Source: an uncultured Eubacteriales bacterium (GTDB lineage Bacteria > Bacillota > Clostridia > Oscillospirales > CAG-272). Taken from it: a DNA stretch of 64,000 nucleotides. The notes under the pieces are model-generated. The model saw nothing but the letters and a program-made list of their open reading frames with translations. It was not told where the DNA came from and did no database searches. Made by a program: the position numbers and the translations under genes. Shown piece after piece: positions 34,637 through 43,924 of this stretch. The first letter of the stretch is position 1. Every line of letters begins with the position of its first letter. Where the stretch lies: contig CAKSIP010000003.1 in NCBI GenBank assembly GCA_934462825.1, positions 40,512-104,511 of the forward strand, read 5' to 3'.

Positions 34637-36553
34637 ATGGAGATTGGTACAAAGCCGATATGGGCGGCCGATGCGCCCGGGGAAAATCGGACGGAAAGAA
34701 GCGAAGCCCCGAGGGAATGGGACGAAGCCGAACAAGCGCAAGCCAATCCGGCAGGGGTGGGAGCAGAACGTGCCGTGAACGAAAGCGAACACGAAAGCGA
34801 AAATGAAAACGGAACAGGAAACGGAAACGGCCATGCAAGCGAAAACGAAATCATAACCGCAACCACAACCGCAACCGAAAACACGAAAACGAAACGATTG
34901 CGCGCTCCGCAGGTGATCCGCGGCACGGGGATCGGACGCGGTTTGGCTATTGCGCCCTTGCGCTTTGACGGGAAAAAGGTGGGACGGTCGTCCGTGGCGG
35001 CGTTGGAAAAGGAGCGCTTGACGGCGGCGTTGGCCCTTTCCGACGGGGAGCTTTCCGTGATGGCCGGACAAGCGGCAGCCGATGTGGGAGAGGAACATGG
35101 GGAGATCTATGCGCTTTATGGGCAATTCATGCACAGCGAGGCGTTTTTGACCTCCGTACACACGGCCATCGACGAGGGCTTGGATGCCGGCGCGGCGGTC
35201 AAGCGGGTGTGCGAAGAAAAAATCGAAAAATATGCGGCGATGACGGAACGCTCCGACCGTGCAAAGGCCGCCCATTGGCGCGCCGTCGGTACGTTGCTCG
35301 GCGAAGCGGTGGAAAACGTCGGCGAGCGGGACGGCGAAAGGGGCGCGGGGCGGGAAACCCGGAACCCTTCGGGCGAAAAATATATTCTTGTTACGGGCGG
35401 CATGGAGCCTGTGGTTCTGACGCGCTTGGCGGCGGAAGGAGACATGGTGGGGCTGCTTTGCGTCGGCTTGTCCGAGGGGAGCGATATGGTGTCGGCGGCC
35501 CGCGCCATCGGGCTTCCGATTCTTTTGGTAGAGGCGGACGACGCACCGTCCGGCGAATACGAAGGCGAAAGCGCCATCATTGATCCGGCGCGGGATCGTC
35601 TGACAATCAGTCCCGATCTGGAGGCGTTGGATCGGTTTGCCGCCGGTATCAAGGAGGCCGATGCAACGGAGGCGCGTTTGGCGGAGCAGATCGGACGGCC
35701 GAGTGTGACGCTTGCAGGGCGGCATGTGGCGATTTATGCGACAGTAACGGCCTATTCGCGGCAGGAAGCCGAGCGCGGAAGCGCGGAGGCCTTGGCCTTT
35801 GATGCCGAAGGCCTTGGCTGTTTTCAATTGATTTTGCCCGCGGGAAGCGAGGAATCCCTGTATTTTGAAGGCTTTTCTGCCGCTGTGGACGGTATGAAAG
35901 GCCGTCCGGTGTCCCTTTGCCTTCCGGTGTTTCCCAAAGCCGCTCGGCAAGGCAAGATTTTCGGGGAAGAGAATCCGGCGATGGGTGTGCGAGGCCTGCG
36001 AGAGGGCTTGGCCCGGCGAGAGGACTTCAAGCGCCAGCTTCGCGCCGCACTTCGCGTGGCGGCTTTGGGGCCTGTCCGGCTGCTTTTGCCGACGGTAAGC
36101 TCGGTGGAGGAGGTGCGACGCGCCAAGGTGCTTTTGCATGAGGTGAAAAGCGAATTGACAGCCGAGAAGGCGGTTTTTGAAGGGAATGTGCCGCTGGGGC
36201 TGTTGATCGAAATTCCGTCGGCGGCGATTTTAAGTGAGGCCTTGATGCCGGAAGCCGATTTCTTCGTGTTTTCCACCGATGCTCTTTTGCAATACCTTTT
36301 GGCGGCCGATCTGAAAAATCCCGCGGTCGGCGAGCTTTTGCGCCGCAACCCCGAACCGATGCTTCGGCTTTGTGCGCATGCGTCCGGGAATTTTCGCTCG
36401 GCGGCGATGGGAAAACAAGTCGGATTTCTCGGAAGCGTCGTGGGGGACGTGTCGTTGACGGAGCGATTTCTCAGCGCCGGAGCGGATTTTTTGTCGGTGG
36501 ATCCGCCTTCGGTATTGCTTTTACGGGAGAAAATCCGGGCTTGCCCGCTTTGA
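34637..36553 (+). CDS. PtsI-like pseudoenzyme (PEP-protein phosphotransferase fold, active site lost)
   Basis: A 638-residue protein with the full PtsI (Enzyme I) layout after a low-complexity N-terminus of about 90 residues (NESEHESENENGTGNGNG). The start GxGIGRGLAIAP, the helical HPr-binding part and the C-terminal barrel (EENPAMGVRGLREGLARREDFKRQLRAALR, LLIEIPSAAI, DFFVFSTDALLQYLLAADLKNP) all align. Catalytic positions do not: the histidine of GG.(T/S)SH.AI is Asp near residue 283 (SEGSDMVSAARAIGLP), the cysteine loop CGE is LGS, TND is TDA, and the R-T-E and R-T-D segments of the barrel are gone. Phosphotransfer looks impossible. No ptsH or permease gene is near. The ATG at 34637 follows GGGGGAGG. 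Confidence 0.8.
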   Translation: MEIGTKPIWAADAPGENRTERSEAPREWDEAEQAQANPAGVGAERAVNESEHESENENGTGNGNGHASENEIITATTTATENTKTKRLRAPQVIRGTGIGRGLAIAPLRFDGKKVGRSSVAALEKERLTAALALSDGELSVMAGQAAADVGEEHGEIYALYGQFMHSEAFLTSVHTAIDEGLDAGAAVKRVCEEKIEKYAAMTERSDRAKAAHWRAVGTLLGEAVENVGERDGERGAGRETRNPSGEKYILVTGGMEPVVLTRLAAEGDMVGLLCVGLSEGSDMVSAARAIGLPILLVEADDAPSGEYEGESAIIDPARDRLTISPDLEALDRFAAGIKEADATEARLAEQIGRPSVTLAGRHVAIYATVTAYSRQEAERGSAEALAFDAEGLGCFQLILPAGSEESLYFEGFSAAVDGMKGRPVSLCLPVFPKAARQGKIFGEENPAMGVRGLREGLARREDFKRQLRAALRVAALGPVRLLLPTVSSVEEVRRAKVLLHEVKSELTAEKAVFEGNVPLGLLIEIPSAAILSEALMPEADFFVFSTDALLQYLLAADLKNPAVGELLRRNPEPMLRLCAHASGNFRSAAMGKQVGFLGSVVGDVSLTERFLSAGADFLSVDPPSVLLLREKIRACPL

Positions 36554-36656
36554 TGAAAAGCGTTCCATGCACCCTTTTACGCGTTTGGCCCCGGCGTTTT
36601 TAGCGATTTTTGATCGGTTTTGCCTTTCATATTTTGTCTTTTTCGGTTTTTTTGAT

Positions 36657-36738
36657 GGCAAAACGGCGGCGCTTTTCCGCCAAGGCCCATGTCGTTGGGA
36701 GTGTTAAAAAACTCAGGATGAGTTTTTTAACACTCCCC
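36657..36738 (-). repeat. dispersed hairpin element, copy B (inverted; includes terminator)
   Basis: Hairpin 36697-36737 (GGGAGTGTTAAAAAACTCA, GGA loop) flanked on its left by ATGTCGTT and GGCAAAACGGCGGCGCTTTTCCGCC. Read on the minus strand this is the same order as copies A and C: hairpin, CGACAT, GC-rich stem, GTTTTGCC. It follows the PtsI-like gene and would terminate it; TTCGTCTTTTTT comes after. Confidence 0.78.
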
Positions 36739-36794
36739 TTCGTCTTTTTTGACACTTCGCCTTTTTTTGTGTGCAAAATAATTGAAAAAATGCC

Positions 36795-36823
36795 TTGCAA
36801 AGGTATAAAATAAATGATATAAT
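36795..36823 (+). promoter_or_regulatory. housekeeping-type promoter of the V-ATPase operon
   Basis: TTGCAA, a 17-bp spacer and TATAAT. It is the only strong promoter seen for the nine-gene operon. The gap 36554-36906 otherwise holds hairpin element B. Confidence 0.82.
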
Positions 36824-36906
36824 AAAGATTAACGTATAAGAAACTTTTGTAAGAACGTGAAATGATAGAGGTTGTTTCAATATCTAACGGAAAAGGAGTG
36901 AAGGCT

Positions 36907-37227
36907 TTGGCAAAAGAAGCTATGCGGAAAATCCACGATGCCGAGGAACGGGCGCAGGCGATCCGCGAGGAGGCCGTCCTGCAAGCCGATCAAATGGTAG
37001 CTATGGCCGAGCAAAAAGGCAGAGAACATTACGAAAAGTCCTGCGCCGCCGCGGAATCGGAAAATGAGGCCAAGCTGGCGGCGATCCGTACCCATGCCGA
37101 GGAGGTGCTGGCGAAAACCCGCACCGAGGCAGAGAAAACGGCCGCTCAAATGAAAAAAATCGCCCAGCCGCGTACACGGGATGCGGTGAAGCGGATCGTA
37201 CAGGGGATTGTGGAACAATGTCGGTAG
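36907..37227 (+). CDS. V-type ATPase peripheral stalk subunit (G/H type)
   Basis: A 106-residue, highly charged helical protein (KIHDAEERAQAIREEAVLQADQMVAMAEQKGREHYEKS...), the pattern of the stalk subunit called NtpF in Enterococcus hirae or AhaH in archaea. It pairs with subunit E to hold the head against the membrane part. A TTG start with GGAG eight bases before it is preferred; an ATG 15 codons upstream (36862) gives a longer frame without a clear site. It is first in the operon and overlaps ntpI by 10 bases. Confidence 0.75.
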   Translation: MAKEAMRKIHDAEERAQAIREEAVLQADQMVAMAEQKGREHYEKSCAAAESENEAKLAAIRTHAEEVLAKTRTEAEKTAAQMKKIAQPRTRDAVKRIVQGIVEQCR

Positions 37228-39161
37228 AAAAAATGAAACGGCTGACGGTTTACACCTGCCTTTCGGATACGGACGCTGTGGTGAAAAAACTGATCCATTT
37301 GCGTTGCGTCAATGTAGAGGCCGGAGAACCGGAAAACGGTCAGCTTTGCTTAGAACGGGCCGGCGGCGATGAAGCACGTGCCAAGGCCGAGGCAAACGTC
37401 GGACAAATTACCGAAGCGCTGAAGGTTTTACATAAATATACGGATAAGCTGAAATCCCTTGTGGCACCGCGCCATGAAGTGAAGCTGTCCCGTTTTATGG
37501 AAACCGATTATGAAGAAGCGTGGCAAATCGTGCGAGAAACGCTGGCCATGAAAACGCAGGAAGAAGAAAGCCGGATACGGCGAGGCGAATTGGAGCAATC
37601 GGTGGAAGCACTGACGCCGTGGGTTCGCTATGACTTGCCTTTGTCCGAGCATGAAAGCGCCAGCACCGAAATTTTCCTCGGATGGGTGCCGAAAACGTCT
37701 GATACACCGGCGCTTCGCCAGGCAATCGAAAAGGCGAACGGCGTGTTGGAAATTGTGAGCCGTACCGAGAAGGAAAGCTATTGCTGCGTGATCGTTTTGA
37801 AGTCGGACGCGCGAAAAATGACGCAGCTTTTGAACGAGCACGGCTTCAATCGGTTGACGTTTAAGGACACCGAGGGAACGGCTGCGCGCGCTATCCGCGA
37901 ATGTGAGCGGGAAATTTTGCAATGCGAGAAAAAAATCAAGGCGGCCGAGGATCGGATGGCCGAGCTGGCGGCCGATGTGACCAAAGCGGAAATCCTTTTG
38001 GACGTGGCAACCACCGAGCTGCGGGCGGCCGAGAACAAAAAGAAAACGCTGTCGGACGGCCAGGTGTCGCAGCTTTCCGGCTGGATGCCGGCGTCTATGG
38101 CGCCCAAGGTGAGCGAGGCGCTGGACAAATTCAGCTGTTGCTATGAAATGGAGGATCCCTCCCCGAAGGAAGAACCGCCGGTGCTTCTGCGAAACAACGG
38201 CTTTGCCTCCAACTTTGAATGGGTGGTCGGGATGTACTCCTATCCGAAATATGGCCGCTTCGATCCCACCTTCATTATGAGTATTTTCTATTTCTTTATC
38301 TTCGGCGTCATGTTTGCCGATGTGGGGTACGGCTTGCTGGTCGTGCTGGGCTGCTTTGGCGGCATTGCCCTGCTTAAGCCGAAGGACAGCATGAAGCGGT
38401 TTCTGTCGATGTTCGGGTACTGCGGAATATCCAGCATCCTGTTTGGTGCGGTGTTCGGCGGATGGTTTGGAGACATGCCCTTCGCTATCATGACCAATAT
38501 GCTGGGCATGGCCGACGCCAAGCAGATCTACCCCTTCTTCAACGGCTTGTGGTTTAACCCCATGGACGATCCGATCCGGTTTTTGCTGGTTGCGCTCGGC
38601 GTGGGTGTGATTCACATTGTGACCGGCATGGCGGTTAAATTCTGCATTTTGATCAAGGACGGCCAATGGTTGGACGCGCTTTGCGACATCTTGACGCGGT
38701 GGATCCTGTTTGCCGGAATTGGCCTGATCTTCGTGGACGGTACGGTTGGTGCGGTTGTAACGGCGGTGGGCGCGCTCTCTATTTTCCTGACGGCGGGACG
38801 TTATAAAAAAGGAATCGTCGGCAAGGCGATCGGAGGCTTCCTCGGCTTGTACGGCATCATTGATTATTTGTCGGATGTGCTGTCCTATTCCCGAATTTTG
38901 GCGTTGGGATTGGCCTCGGCCGTTATCGCGCAGGTCATTAACCTGATTGGAACGATGAACAGCGGCTTCATTGGCTTTATCATTATGATTCTCGTGTTCC
39001 TGTTCGGTCATGCGCTGAACTTGGCAATCAATTTGCTCGGAACCTTTGTACATACCAGCCGGTTGCAGTATTTGGAGTTTTTCGGCAAGTTCTATGAGGA
39101 CGGAGGCGTTCCTTTCAAGCCCGAAATGCCGGGCGACCTTTATTCGGTTATTGACGAATAA
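37218..39161 (+). CDS. ntpI: V-type ATPase subunit I
   Basis: Membrane stator of 647 residues (subunit a homologue) forming the ion half-channels beside the K ring. The first 330 residues are soluble and coiled-coil rich; the second half has seven to eight helices, with GVMFADVGYGLL, FGGWFGD and the essential-arginine helix region SYSRILALGLASAVIAQVIN. Sequence and order fit the family well. It overlaps the gene before it by 10 bases, showing translational coupling. Confidence 0.93.
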   Translation: MSVEKMKRLTVYTCLSDTDAVVKKLIHLRCVNVEAGEPENGQLCLERAGGDEARAKAEANVGQITEALKVLHKYTDKLKSLVAPRHEVKLSRFMETDYEEAWQIVRETLAMKTQEEESRIRRGELEQSVEALTPWVRYDLPLSEHESASTEIFLGWVPKTSDTPALRQAIEKANGVLEIVSRTEKESYCCVIVLKSDARKMTQLLNEHGFNRLTFKDTEGTAARAIRECEREILQCEKKIKAAEDRMAELAADVTKAEILLDVATTELRAAENKKKTLSDGQVSQLSGWMPASMAPKVSEALDKFSCCYEMEDPSPKEEPPVLLRNNGFASNFEWVVGMYSYPKYGRFDPTFIMSIFYFFIFGVMFADVGYGLLVVLGCFGGIALLKPKDSMKRFLSMFGYCGISSILFGAVFGGWFGDMPFAIMTNMLGMADAKQIYPFFNGLWFNPMDDPIRFLLVALGVGVIHIVTGMAVKFCILIKDGQWLDALCDILTRWILFAGIGLIFVDGTVGAVVTAVGALSIFLTAGRYKKGIVGKAIGGFLGLYGIIDYLSDVLSYSRILALGLASAVIAQVINLIGTMNSGFIGFIIMILVFLFGHALNLAINLLGTFVHTSRLQYLEFFGKFYEDGGVPFKPEMPGDLYSVIDE

Positions 39162-39296
39162 TCGCTTCCTCCTGTATCTCTCATTTTTTGTCTGCCCTGC
39201 GGCAGAAAAATCTCAAGGTAAACTCAAAAAATAAAAAATATAAAGGTGTGAAAGCTGTTGCGCGAACGCGTACAGATACGCCAAAAGGAGAAAAAT

Positions 39297-39800
39297 ATGG
39301 AATCTATTACTTCTTTTCTGCTGACTGTTTTTTCCGGTCAAAACCTTGCTCTGCTCGGTGCCGCGCTTGCCGCCGGATTTTCCGGTTGGGGTAGCGCCCG
39401 CGGAGTCAGCCTTGTGGCTGAAACGGCCTCCGGCCTTTTGTCTGAGGATCCTTCCAAGTTCGGTAAGGCCTTGGCGCTGGAAGCTTTGCCTATGACGCAG
39501 GGTGTGTACGGACTTGTGGCCGCTTTCCTTGTTATCTGGAAAATCGGTCTGTTCGGCGAACCGGTTGCCTTGACCGCCGCGCAGGGTGGCTATTTCCTGA
39601 TGGCCTGCCTGCCCTTTGCCATTGTCGGCTATCATTCCGCCATTCGTCAGGCAAGAGCGGCCGCTGCCGGTATCAGCCTGCTTGCCAAACGCCCGGATGA
39701 ACTTGGTAAGGCCATTACCAATGCCGCTCTGGTGGAAACCTATGCGATTTTTGCCCTTCTGATTACCATGCTTCTGATTTTCAACGCCCCGATTCTGTAA
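39297..39800 (+). CDS. ntpK: V-type ATPase rotor subunit K, Na+-type ligand set
   Basis: Proteolipid of 167 residues with four helices (double hairpin), forming the rotor ring. The ion site residues known from E. hirae NtpK (Leu61, Thr64, Gln65, Gln110, Glu139) are matched here by Leu64, Thr67, Gln68, Gln118 and Glu147 with the same spacing (LPMTQG and VETYA). This points to Na+ transport. The ATG at 39297 has AAAGGAGA before it; an upstream frame of 13 codons is not needed. Confidence 0.93.
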   Translation: MESITSFLLTVFSGQNLALLGAALAAGFSGWGSARGVSLVAETASGLLSEDPSKFGKALALEALPMTQGVYGLVAAFLVIWKIGLFGEPVALTAAQGGYFLMACLPFAIVGYHSAIRQARAAAAGISLLAKRPDELGKAITNAALVETYAIFALLITMLLIFNAPIL

Positions 39801-39865
39801 GGCGTTGAAAGGCTGAAAGTAGGGAAAACGTAGGAAAAAGGAAAAAGGAAAGAAAGAAGTCCGAT

Positions 39866-40546
39866 ATGACGGGAATAGAAAAAATTACCGAAAAAATCAT
39901 CGCCTCAGCCAGAGCAGAGGCGGCGAGTATCGTTGAAAAAGCGCGCGTGAAAAGCATGGGAATCGCTGGCGATTATAACGAAAAAGCCAAGGCTGCCATC
40001 CAAAAAATGAATGAGGAAGCGGAGCAAACGGCCACGTCCTTGATTGAACGGGCCAGAGGCTCGGCGGAAACCATTCGTCGGGACGCCATGTTGGCGCAGC
40101 AGGCTCAGATTCTCGATGAAACCTTTGCGGAAGCTTATCAAAGCGTGCGGGATTTGCCCGATGAAAAATATGTGGAATTTCTCACCTTGTTGGCCGGCTC
40201 TGCGCTGAATGAGCAGGTGGAAAGCGAAAAGAAACAGCAATTGCTGTACGGCCCGGATGAGGAGGCCGAGGAGATCCGTGTGTATGAGATTCTTTTGAAT
40301 CGAGAGGATCATGATAAGTTCGGCGCGGCGCTGATGGATGCGCTCCGCCGTTCGCTGATCGGCAAGCTCCCGCGCGAGATCCTTGAAAAGACCGTGGTGG
40401 CGGATGAAGTTGTCGGAATTGACGGCGGCTTGATTTTGCGGTACGGCGACATTGAGAGCAATTGTTCGCTGAAGATGATCTTTGCCGGCGTACGCGATTC
40501 GCTGGAGGGGGAGATCAGTCGCATTCTCTTTGCCACCGGCGGATGA
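39866..40546 (+). CDS. ntpE: V-type ATPase subunit E
   Basis: A 226-residue peripheral stalk subunit. The N-terminal 100 residues form a charged helix (KITEKIIASARAEAASIVEKARVKS...); the C-terminal part has the globular pattern ending in GGLILRYGDIESNCSLKMIFAGVRDSLEGEISRILF, typical of the family. The leader between ntpK and this gene holds a GGAAAAAGGAAAGAAAGAAG purine stretch that provides the ribosome site. Confidence 0.9.
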   Translation: MTGIEKITEKIIASARAEAASIVEKARVKSMGIAGDYNEKAKAAIQKMNEEAEQTATSLIERARGSAETIRRDAMLAQQAQILDETFAEAYQSVRDLPDEKYVEFLTLLAGSALNEQVESEKKQQLLYGPDEEAEEIRVYEILLNREDHDKFGAALMDALRRSLIGKLPREILEKTVVADEVVGIDGGLILRYGDIESNCSLKMIFAGVRDSLEGEISRILFATGG

Positions 40547-40566
40547 CGGCGAAAGGAGGCGTGTGA

Positions 40567-41715
40567 ATGAACGAGCTTTGGGAAAAAGACAGGGAGCGCG
40601 AAAAGGACGGCGACAGGGACAGCGACGCGTTGTCCAAAAAAAGACGCCTCGGCGAGCCGAAGCGGTCAGGCTATGATGCAACGGCGTATCTTTTCAGCTC
40701 GGCGCGAATCCGCGCCAAGGAACGAACCATCATCGGAAGGGAACGACTTTCGCGTTTGATTGATGCCCCCGGCTTTGACGGTGTAAAAACGCTTCTCGTG
40801 GAGTATGGCGTTTTTTCGCCCAAAGGAGAGGCGGATGAAGCCTCGGAACGGGAAAGGATGCTGTTGGATTATCTCGGAGGCGAGATCGCCGATGTAGCGT
40901 CGGTTCTTCCAAAAAGCGACAGCGAAGCGGAAGAAGGCGAGCCGTTGCTTGCCGCGCTGTTCCGCTACCCCTATGATTGTAATAACCTGAAGGCGGCGAT
41001 CAAATGCGCTTTCTGCGGCGCCGATCCTTCGGAAATGCTGTTTGACATCGGCCATGTCAGCGCCGCTGACGCGCTGTTGGCCGTTCAATACGATACCTAT
41101 GCCGAGGCCGGCTTTGCTCCGTTTATGTGCAAGGCCGCTCCGGAGGCGAAAGCGGCTTACGTGAAAACAAAAAATCCGAGAGAAATTGATTTTTTGTTGG
41201 ATCAGGCTTGCTATGCGGATATGTCGGCCGCCGCCGCCCGGTTGGGGATTCCTTTTGTCATTGGGTACGTGAAGAAAAAGATTGATTGTACGAACATCCT
41301 CAGCACACTTCGCATTTTGCGGATGTATCCGCACGGAGGCGCGGTGGCGGAGCATACGTTGCACGCAGCCCTGCTGGCCGGTGGCGAAATTCCGGTGGAA
41401 AAGCTGGAGAATGCCTGCCGGGAAGGAAGGGAAGCGCTGAGAGAAGTGCTGTCTTCCTCGGATGGCTTTGCTTATGCCGCGGATAAGCTTACATCGCTTA
41501 AGCAAACGCCGGCGGAGGCGGAGCGCTGTTTGGATGACCTGTTTATGGAATACGTGTGCCTGGCCAAGGAGGTTCCCTTCGGAGCCGAAATTGCGTTGGC
41601 TTACCTTGCCGGGCAGGAGACGGCCTTGAAAAATGTGCGGATTCTCTGCGCCGGTCGGTTAAATGGTACGGATGCAACGACGATCCGGGAAAGGATGAGG
41701 CGGAGCTATGTATAA
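40567..41715 (+). CDS. ntpC: V-type ATPase subunit C with charged N-terminal extension
   Basis: A central-shaft adaptor of 382 residues (subunit d homologue), linking the rotor ring to the shaft. Helical repeats with YLFSSARIRAKE and ALFRYPYDCNNLKAAIKCAF fit the family. About 35 residues at the start (MNELWEKDREREKDGDRDSD...) are extra and charged, again from a short-period repeat. AAAGGAGG stands before the ATG, so this start is well supported. It overlaps the next gene by 8 bases. Confidence 0.9.
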   Translation: MNELWEKDREREKDGDRDSDALSKKRRLGEPKRSGYDATAYLFSSARIRAKERTIIGRERLSRLIDAPGFDGVKTLLVEYGVFSPKGEADEASERERMLLDYLGGEIADVASVLPKSDSEAEEGEPLLAALFRYPYDCNNLKAAIKCAFCGADPSEMLFDIGHVSAADALLAVQYDTYAEAGFAPFMCKAAPEAKAAYVKTKNPREIDFLLDQACYADMSAAAARLGIPFVIGYVKKKIDCTNILSTLRILRMYPHGGAVAEHTLHAALLAGGEIPVEKLENACREGREALREVLSSSDGFAYAADKLTSLKQTPAEAERCLDDLFMEYVCLAKEVPFGAEIALAYLAGQETALKNVRILCAGRLNGTDATTIRERMRRSYV

Positions 41716-42028
41716 AATTGCAATGATCGGAGACAGAGACAGCGTTCTCGGCTTTATGGCACTCGGTTTTTCCGTGTTTGAGGCCGACGATGCCGAAAAA
41801 GCGGGAGCCGTTTTGCATCGCCTCGCTAAAGATCCGGAATACGCCATTATTTTTTTGGTGGAAAAATATGCGGCGGCGCTGGAAAGCGAAACCGCCAAGT
41901 ATAAAGATAAAACCTTGCCCGCCATTATTCCGGTGCCGGGTAAGGAAGGCCCTTTGGGCTACGGACGGGCCGGTATGCGTACAGCTGTCGAAAAGGCAGT
42001 CGGTGCCGACATTCTGTTCAAAGAATAA
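41708..42028 (+). CDS. V-type ATPase subunit F
   Basis: A 106-residue central-shaft subunit (NtpG in E. hirae naming, AtpF in others). The pattern YKIAMIGDRDSVLGFMALGFSVFEADD and IIFLVEKYA...IIPVPGKEG is that of the family's Rossmann-like fold. It sits between C and A as expected. A frame of 18 codons (42074-42130) between this gene and ntpA overlaps the ntpA start; I do not claim it as a gene. Confidence 0.92.
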   Translation: MYKIAMIGDRDSVLGFMALGFSVFEADDAEKAGAVLHRLAKDPEYAIIFLVEKYAAALESETAKYKDKTLPAIIPVPGKEGPLGYGRAGMRTAVEKAVGADILFKE

Positions 42029-42116
42029 CGGCTGTAGATGGCCGAAAAACAGATAGATCCTTCCGAATCTGTAATGAAAGGAACGGGCCTCTCTCAGATG
42101 CTCGTTGAAAGCAAAA

Positions 42117-43898
42117 ATGGTAGAAATTGAAGGCAAAATTCTTAAGGTTTCCGGCCCTTTGGTCGTGGCCGAGGGAATGCGGCAAGCCAATATGTTCGAC
42201 GTGGTATACGTCGGTGAAAAGCGACTGATTGGTGAAATCATAGAGATGCACGGAGATCGTGCGTCGATTCAGGTTTACGAGGAAACGGCCGGGATCGGCC
42301 GCGGCGACCGCGTAGTGTCAAGCGGCGCACCGCTTTCGGTGGAGTTAGGCCCCGGAATGCTGAAAAATATGTATGATGGGATTCAGCGCCCGCTGGAAGC
42401 CATGCTGGCCAAGGCCGGTGCCAATATCCCGAAGGGCGTAAGCGTGCCCGCGCTGGACAGAGAAAAACGCTGGCATTTCGAGGCGCAAAAGAGCTTTGGC
42501 GATAAGGTCAAGCCCGGCGATATTTACGGAACGGTGCAGGAAACCGAGGTCATTACGCTGAAAATCATGGTGCCGCCCAACGTGGAGGGCACGGTGATTG
42601 AGCTAAATTCGGGCGATTACCGAGTGGATGAGCGAATCGGTAAAATCAAGTACGCGGATGGCACCATTGAGGATATTACATTGATGCAAAAGTGGCCGGT
42701 GCGTATTGCCCGCCCCTATGCGAAAAAGCTCCCTCCGGTAGAGCCTATGATTACCGGTCAGAGAAATGTGGATGCACTCTTTCCCATTGCCAAGGGAGGA
42801 ACGGCTTGCGTTCCCGGCCCCTTCGGCAGCGGAAAGACAGTGGTGCAGCACCAGCTGGCCAAGTGGAGCAACGTGGATCTTGTGATTTACATCGGTTGCG
42901 GGGAGCGCGGCAATGAAATGACCGACGTGCTTCGGGAGTTCCCGGAGTTGACCGACCCCCGAACCGGCAAATCGCTCATGGAGCGTACCGTTTTGATTGC
43001 CAATACCTCGGATATGCCGGTGGCGGCTCGTGAAGCGTCGATTTATACCGGCATTACCATGGCCGAATATTACCGGGATATGGGGTATTCGGTAGCGGTC
43101 ATTGCCGATTCCACCTCGCGCTGGGCGGAGGCTTTGCGCGAAATGTCCGGGCGCTTGGAGGAAATGCCCGGCGAGGAGGGTTATCCCGCTTATCTGACTT
43201 CCCGTTTGGCGCAGTTTTACGAGCGTGCCGGCAAGGTGGTTTGCCTTGGCTCGGACGGACGGGAGGGCGCGCTGTCGGCCATCGGTGCCGTCTCACCGCA
43301 AGGAGGAGACATCTCCGAGCCGGTAACGCAGGCTACCCTTCGTATTGTTAAGGTGTTCTGGGGCCTGGATGCCAGCTTGGCATATCGCCGTCATTTCCCG
43401 GCTATCAATTGGCTGACGTCGTATTCTCTCTATCGGGATCGGCTGTCCGGCTGGTTCTGCTCCCACGTGTCCAAGGATTGGATGGAGAAAACAGGTCGTT
43501 GCCTGAAAACCCTTCAGCTGGAAAGCGAGTTGGATGAGATTGTCAAGCTCGTAGGCGTTGATGCCCTTTCGGCCGATGATCGCATTACCTTGGAGGCGGC
43601 GCGCAGCCTGCGCGAGGACTTCTTACAGCAGAATGCCTTTGACCCGGAGGACTGCTATACGGAGCTTGAAAAGCAGATTGCACTTTTGAATTTGATTTTC
43701 AGCTTTGAAGAACAGGCCAGAGAAGCGGCCCGTGAAGGCGCCGATGTGCAAACGCTGGCCGAGCTTCCGGTGCGTGAAAAGATCGGACGTGCCAAGGCCG
43801 TGCCGTTTGCGCAGTATAAAGAGGTTTTCGCTGCGATTGAAGCGGAAATGAAAAGTCAGATCGCCGCGGCGGTAAAGGCTGCCGCCGATGAAAATTAA
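42117..43898 (+). CDS. ntpA: V-type ATPase catalytic subunit A
   Basis: The ATP-hydrolysing subunit of 593 residues. The P-loop [13 protein letters not shown], the catalytic Glu in [39 protein letters not shown] and the inserted non-homologous region of A subunits are present. The ATG at 42117 gives [18 protein letters not shown], the normal family start; the ribosome site in front is weak, so translation may depend on the gene before it. Confidence 0.97.
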   Translation: MVEIEGKILKVSGPLVVAEGMRQANMFDVVYVGEKRLIGEIIEMHGDRASIQVYEETAGIGRGDRVVSSGAPLSVELGPGMLKNMYDGIQRPLEAMLAKAGANIPKGVSVPALDREKRWHFEAQKSFGDKVKPGDIYGTVQETEVITLKIMVPPNVEGTVIELNSGDYRVDERIGKIKYADGTIEDITLMQKWPVRIARPYAKKLPPVEPMITGQRNVDALFPIAKGGTACVPGPFGSGKTVVQHQLAKWSNVDLVIYIGCGERGNEMTDVLREFPELTDPRTGKSLMERTVLIANTSDMPVAAREASIYTGITMAEYYRDMGYSVAVIADSTSRWAEALREMSGRLEEMPGEEGYPAYLTSRLAQFYERAGKVVCLGSDGREGALSAIGAVSPQGGDISEPVTQATLRIVKVFWGLDASLAYRRHFPAINWLTSYSLYRDRLSGWFCSHVSKDWMEKTGRCLKTLQLESELDEIVKLVGVDALSADDRITLEAARSLREDFLQQNAFDPEDCYTELEKQIALLNLIFSFEEQAREAAREGADVQTLAELPVREKIGRAKAVPFAQYKEVFAAIEAEMKSQIAAAVKAAADEN

Positions 43899-43924
43899 CA
43901 GAGGGAAGGCAGGACAAAAATACT

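Noticed and set aside
34637..36553. Annotation as a working ptsI
   Set aside because: The overall match is strong, but the phospho-accepting histidine and the other catalytic residues are replaced.
42074..42130. An 18-codon frame overlapping the ntpA start as a leader peptide gene
   Set aside because: No ribosome site and no conserved pattern; it may be chance.
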